Shown here piece after piece: positions 60,768 to 64,000 of a stretch of DNA of 64,000 nucleotides. Under the pieces are notes generated by a model that did not search any database, was not told where the DNA came from, and saw nothing but the letters and a program-made list of their open reading frames with translations. Where the stretch lies: positions 12,475 to 76,474 of the forward strand of contig CAZEWG010000012.1 in assembly GCA_964514485.1 (NCBI GenBank), given 5' to 3'. The DNA is from JAEZAA01 sp964514485. Its GTDB lineage: Bacteria; Pseudomonadota; Gammaproteobacteria; Pseudomonadales; Oleiphilaceae. Positions within the stretch are counted from its first letter, which is position 1, and each line of letters begins with the position of its first letter. Made by a program: the position numbers and the translations under genes.

Positions 60768-62165
60768 ATGAAAAAGAAGTTCTTGCTAGCCTTGTCCAAT
60801 GTTTCACGGCAACGCCTGCTCCAGGCCGTGTCCGCCCTAACCCTGGGACTCAGCCTCTCAGCTCAGGCTGCAGCCCCTAAAGAGGAAGCCCAGCGACTGG
60901 ATGCAGACCTCACCCCCCTCGGGGCTGAGCGGGCTGGCAACACCACCGGAACCATTCCCGCCTGGACTGGCGGAATTACCAAAGCTCCTGCCGGCTACAA
61001 AGAAGGCATGTTCCACCCGGATCCCTTTAGCGAAGACAAGATTCTCTTCACGATTACCGCTGAGAACATGGAGCAGTATGCCGACCGGCTGACCGAAGGC
61101 CAAAAGGCGCTCCTGAAGCAGTACGCACCCGACTATGTCATCCATGTCTATCCCACGCACCGCAGCGCGTCCTATCCGAACCGGATCTATGACGCCCTGA
61201 AGAAAAATGCCCAAACGGCGGAACTCCTTGAATACGGCACCGGCGTGCGCAACACCATTGCCACCAGCCCGTTTCCGATTCCCAAGAATGGCCTGGAAGC
61301 ACTTTGGAACCACACCCTTCGTTATCGCGGTGAGCAAGTGGCATTCCGTAGCGCCTTTACCAGCCCATCGCCCCAGGGTGCCTATACTCCGATCGAAATG
61401 GAGTACAGCTATTACTTCACCTATAGTCAGCCGGGCGCCAAGCTGGAAGATATCGACAACAAAATCTTCTACCTGAAAACCCAAATCATCCAGCCCGCGA
61501 GAATGGCCGGCACCATGAACCTGATTCATGAAACGCTCGATCAGGTCCGCTCTCCGCGGTTGGCCTGGCGTTACCAGGCCGGCGAACGCCGCCTGCGCCG
61601 CAGCCCCAACCTGGCCTATGATACGGACTACCCCAACTCTTCCGGTCTACGCACCGTGGACCAGACAGATATGTACAATGGCGCCCCCGACCAGTATGAA
61701 TGGGCCTTGCTGGGCAAGAAGGAAATCTATATTCCTTACAACGCTTACAAGCTACATTCCGGGGATCTGAAAATCGCCGACATTATCAGACCGCGTCACA
61801 TTAACCAGGAACTGGCCCGCTACGAATTACACCGGGTCTGGGTGATCGAAGCCAACGTGCGGGAAGGGATCAACCACATCTACAAAAAACGGCGTTTTTA
61901 TCTGGACGAGGACTCCTGGCAAATCGTGCTGTCCGAGGAATATAACCGCAACGACGAATTGTGGCGGGTATCCGAGGCTCATCTGATCAACTATTACGAA
62001 GTGCCGGTACCCTGGACCACGCTGGAGCTCACCTACGACCTCAAGAGTGAGCGTTATTTCGTGGAAGGTCTGGATAACGAACAACGCCAGCCCCTCAACT
62101 TCTCTCCCAATCTAAACATCCGGGAGTTCACCACCTCTTCCGTCCGGCGCCAGGCGACCCGCTGA
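60768..62165 (+). CDS. DUF1329-family secreted protein
   Basis: 465-residue exported protein. Signal peptide (to about 35, SLSAQAAA), then the DUF1329 landmarks: LTPLGAERAGNTTGTIPAWTGGI, YPTHRSASYPNRIYDALKKNAQTA, NGLEALWNHTLRYRGE, PRLAWRYQAGERRLRRSPNLAYDTDYPNSSGLRTVDQTDMYNGAPDQYEWALLGKKEIYIPYNAY. DUF1329 proteins are outer-membrane-associated and usually sit near long-chain lipid transport genes (often with DUF1302 and an MMPL exporter, from memory). No DUF1302 partner is seen here. Confidence 0.93.
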   Translation: MKKKFLLALSNVSRQRLLQAVSALTLGLSLSAQAAAPKEEAQRLDADLTPLGAERAGNTTGTIPAWTGGITKAPAGYKEGMFHPDPFSEDKILFTITAENMEQYADRLTEGQKALLKQYAPDYVIHVYPTHRSASYPNRIYDALKKNAQTAELLEYGTGVRNTIATSPFPIPKNGLEALWNHTLRYRGEQVAFRSAFTSPSPQGAYTPIEMEYSYYFTYSQPGAKLEDIDNKIFYLKTQIIQPARMAGTMNLIHETLDQVRSPRLAWRYQAGERRLRRSPNLAYDTDYPNSSGLRTVDQTDMYNGAPDQYEWALLGKKEIYIPYNAYKLHSGDLKIADIIRPRHINQELARYELHRVWVIEANVREGINHIYKKRRFYLDEDSWQIVLSEEYNRNDELWRVSEAHLINYYEVPVPWTTLELTYDLKSERYFVEGLDNEQRQPLNFSPNLNIREFTTSSVRRQATR

Positions 62166-62176
62166 TCACCGGACAA

Positions 62177-62204
62177 AAAACGGGCGCCTTCAGGCGCCCG
62201 TTTT
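62177..62204 (+). terminator. Terminator of the DUF1329 gene
   Basis: Perfect 12-bp stem AAAACGGGCGCC / GGCGCCCGTTTT with a TTCA loop, 12 bases after the stop, T-run on the right. It can serve the convergent htpG as well. Confidence 0.93.
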
Positions 62205-62283
62205 CATTGGCAGATCTTGCAACAGGATTCGTTAGATCCATCACGCAAAAGGCAGCCATAACAGCCGCCTTTTGTTCCCCGAA

Positions 62284-64000
62284 TTATCCCTGGGTCAGCT
62301 CCAGCAACAGCTTGTTCAACCGGCTCACATAGCTGGCCGGATCCTTCAGGCTATCGCCCCCTGCCAGGCTGGCCTGGTCAAACAGGATCCAGGTCAGGTC
62401 GTTGAAACGCTCCTCATTGGCTTCCTGATTGAGGCGCTGCAACAACGGATGATCCGGGTTGATTTCAAAGATCGGCTTGGACTCCGGCAGCTTCTGACCC
62501 GCCGCTTCCATAATCCGGCGCATCTGCGCCCCCATATCGTGCTCGCCCACCACCAGACAGGCCGGTGACTCGGTCAGACGATGGGTGACACGCACCTCCT
62601 GCACCCGATCCTTCAACTGTTCCTTGATCCTGTTGACCAAGGGCTCAAATTGCTTGGCCTGCTCTTCCTGCTGTTTCTTCTCGGCCTCATCCTCAACCTT
62701 GCCAAGGTCCAGCGCCCCCTTGGCCACGTCCTGGAACTGCTTGCCGTCATACTCATACAGGTGGCCCATCAGCCACTCGTCAATGCGGTCATACATGACC
62801 AGCACTTCGATGCCTTTCTTGCGGAACACTTCCAGGTGCGGGCTGTGGATCGCCCCTTCGAAGCTCTCGGCGGCAATGTAGTAGATCTTGTCCTGCCCTT
62901 CTTTCATGCGGCCGATATAGTCATCCAGGGACTGATCCTGGTCTTGGGTGCCGGTGTGGGTCGACGCAAAGCGCAGCAGCTTGGCGATCTTCTCGCGGTT
63001 GCTGTAATCCTCGGCAGGTCCTTCCTTGAGCACATTGCCGAACTCCTTCCAGAAGGTTTTATATTGCTCCGGCTCGTCCTTGGCGAGCTTGGTCAACATA
63101 TCCAGTACCCGCTTGGTGAGCGCATTGCGCATGCTCTCCACCGCCTTGTCGTTCTGCAGGATCTCCCGGGACACGTTCAAGGACAGGTCATTGCTATCCA
63201 CCACGCCTTTCACAAACCGCAAATACAGGGGCAGGAACTGCTCCGCATCATCCATGATGAAGACCCGCTGGATGTATAACTTGAGCCCGCGAGGTGCTTC
63301 CCGCTGCCAAAGATCAAACGGCGCACGGGAGGGAACATATAACAGGCTGGTGTACTCCAGCTTGCCTTCCACCTTGTTGTGGGACCAAGTCAGCGGATCG
63401 GCCCAATCGTGGGCGATATGCTTGTAGAACTCCTTGTAGTCCTCTTCCTTGACTTCATTACGGGGGAGCGTCCACAGCGCCGTCGCCTCGTTAACGGTTT
63501 CCTCCTTCGGCGCCTCTTCTTTCTTCTCGTCCCCGTCTTCCCCGGTCGACTCCGCTTTCATGACTACCGGGAAGGAGATATGATCCGAATACTTTTTAAC
63601 CAGACTGCGCAGACGCCAGCCGTCGGCAAACTCCAGCTCCTCGTTCTTCAAATGGAGGATGATGGTGGTACCCCGTGGCTCATGGTGAATCGTCTCAACG
63701 GTGAAATCCCCTTCTGCCCGGGATTCCCAACGTACCCCCTGGTCATGGCTGGCACCGGCACGACGAGTGAGAACCTCAACCCGATCCGCCACGATAAACG
63801 CGGAATAGAAACCCACCCCGAACTGACCAATCAGCTTGGCGTCTTTCTTCTGGTCACCACTGAGTTTGGAGATAAAATCCGCGGTCCCGGACTTGGCGAT
63901 GGTTCCCAGATTGGTGATCACCTCTTCACGGCTCATGCCGATACCGTTATCACGAATGGTGATGGTCTTGGCGTCCTTGTCAAAATCCAGCCAGATCTTC
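62284..64000 (-). CDS. htpG: Molecular chaperone HtpG (partial, N-terminus off the right edge)
   Basis: Bacterial Hsp90, 572 residues present. The start lies beyond the window; the first visible residues are KIWLDFDKDAKTITIRDNGIGMS, in the N-terminal ATP-binding domain. Then come GTIAKSGTADFISKLSG, IGQFGVGFYSAFIVAD, the charged linker (DGDEKKEEAPKEE), the middle domain (PFDLWQ, GLKLYIQRVFI, RFVKGVVDSNDLSLNVSRE) and the C-terminal dimerisation domain. The length to the stop agrees with a complete HtpG of about 630 residues. Confidence 0.97.
   Translation of the reverse strand, partial: KIWLDFDKDAKTITIRDNGIGMSREEVITNLGTIAKSGTADFISKLSGDQKKDAKLIGQFGVGFYSAFIVADRVEVLTRRAGASHDQGVRWESRAEGDFTVETIHHEPRGTTIILHLKNEELEFADGWRLRSLVKKYSDHISFPVVMKAESTGEDGDEKKEEAPKEETVNEATALWTLPRNEVKEEDYKEFYKHIAHDWADPLTWSHNKVEGKLEYTSLLYVPSRAPFDLWQREAPRGLKLYIQRVFIMDDAEQFLPLYLRFVKGVVDSNDLSLNVSREILQNDKAVESMRNALTKRVLDMLTKLAKDEPEQYKTFWKEFGNVLKEGPAEDYSNREKIAKLLRFASTHTGTQDQDQSLDDYIGRMKEGQDKIYYIAAESFEGAIHSPHLEVFRKKGIEVLVMYDRIDEWLMGHLYEYDGKQFQDVAKGALDLGKVEDEAEKKQQEEQAKQFEPLVNRIKEQLKDRVQEVRVTHRLTESPACLVVGEHDMGAQMRRIMEAAGQKLPESKPIFEINPDHPLLQRLNQEANEERFNDLTWILFDQASLAGGDSLKDPASYVSRLNKLLLELTQG

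Noticed and set aside
1..64000. CRISPR arrays, prophage, IS elements, tRNA or rRNA genes
   Set aside because: None was seen: no repeat-spacer pattern, no integrase or transposase, and no cloverleaf in the intergenic gaps.

Overview
The window looks like part of a chromosome from a gammaproteobacterium of the Pseudomonadales/Oceanospirillales type. The pointers are a split coenzyme-B12-dependent ribonucleotide reductase (NrdJa/NrdJb), the very large NAD-glutamate dehydrogenase, lexA with two SOS boxes next to two small genes that I recall beside lexA in Pseudomonas, and several small domain families (DUF3135, DUF2835, DUF2788, DUF6586, DUF4381) common in that group. By eye the G+C content is in the high fifties. 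Family assignments are by reading, not by database search; I would not name a genus. No tRNA, rRNA, IS element, prophage or CRISPR array was seen.

Layout. 0-2.5 kb: thioredoxin 2 and a two-cytochrome operon read as tsdB-tsdA (thiosulfate to tetrathionate). 2.5-9.5 kb: housekeeping and accessory genes (RluA-type pseudouridine synthase, DUF3135, DEAD-box helicase deaD, ppnP, an ATP-grasp protein, an extended SDR, a DJ-1/PfpI protein). 9.5-14.7 kb: a chemoreceptor, then nrdJa-nrdJb behind a 600-base leader/regulatory region with NrdR boxes and hairpins. 14.7-24 kb: a DMT exporter, then the most unusual block: a TonB-dependent receptor, a convergent 815-residue fusion of an alpha-oxoamine synthase with a GNAT-like domain, and, divergent from it, a YfiR-family periplasmic protein overlapping a hybrid sensor kinase. 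This block is a candidate small-molecule production, uptake and sensing locus.

24-34 kb: zwf, galU, an XRE regulator, a small secreted peptide, a GH15 glycosidase, an SDR with a C-terminal membrane anchor, a secreted nuclease, an unknown tail-anchored protein and manC; sugar-nucleotide and carbohydrate metabolism is the common thread. 34-39 kb: sbcD-sbcC (double-strand break processing) and a 36-residue membrane peptide. 39-44.5 kb: a BON protein with a long disordered N-terminus, an iron alcohol dehydrogenase - thioesterase - aldehyde dehydrogenase operon, a secreted unknown, a cold-shock protein and DUF2835.

44.8-57.2 kb: gdhB on the minus strand, diverging from a six-gene MoxR/Bat operon (moxR, DUF58, DUF4381, batA, batB, batD). 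batB is interrupted by a 100-N assembly gap inside a (CAACAG)n polyglutamine tract, so its apparent frameshift is an artefact. 57.2-64 kb: DUF2788, a class I glutamine amidotransferase, acylphosphatase, lexA with tandem SOS boxes, two small conserved genes, a secreted DUF1329 protein and the C-terminal part of htpG running off the right edge.
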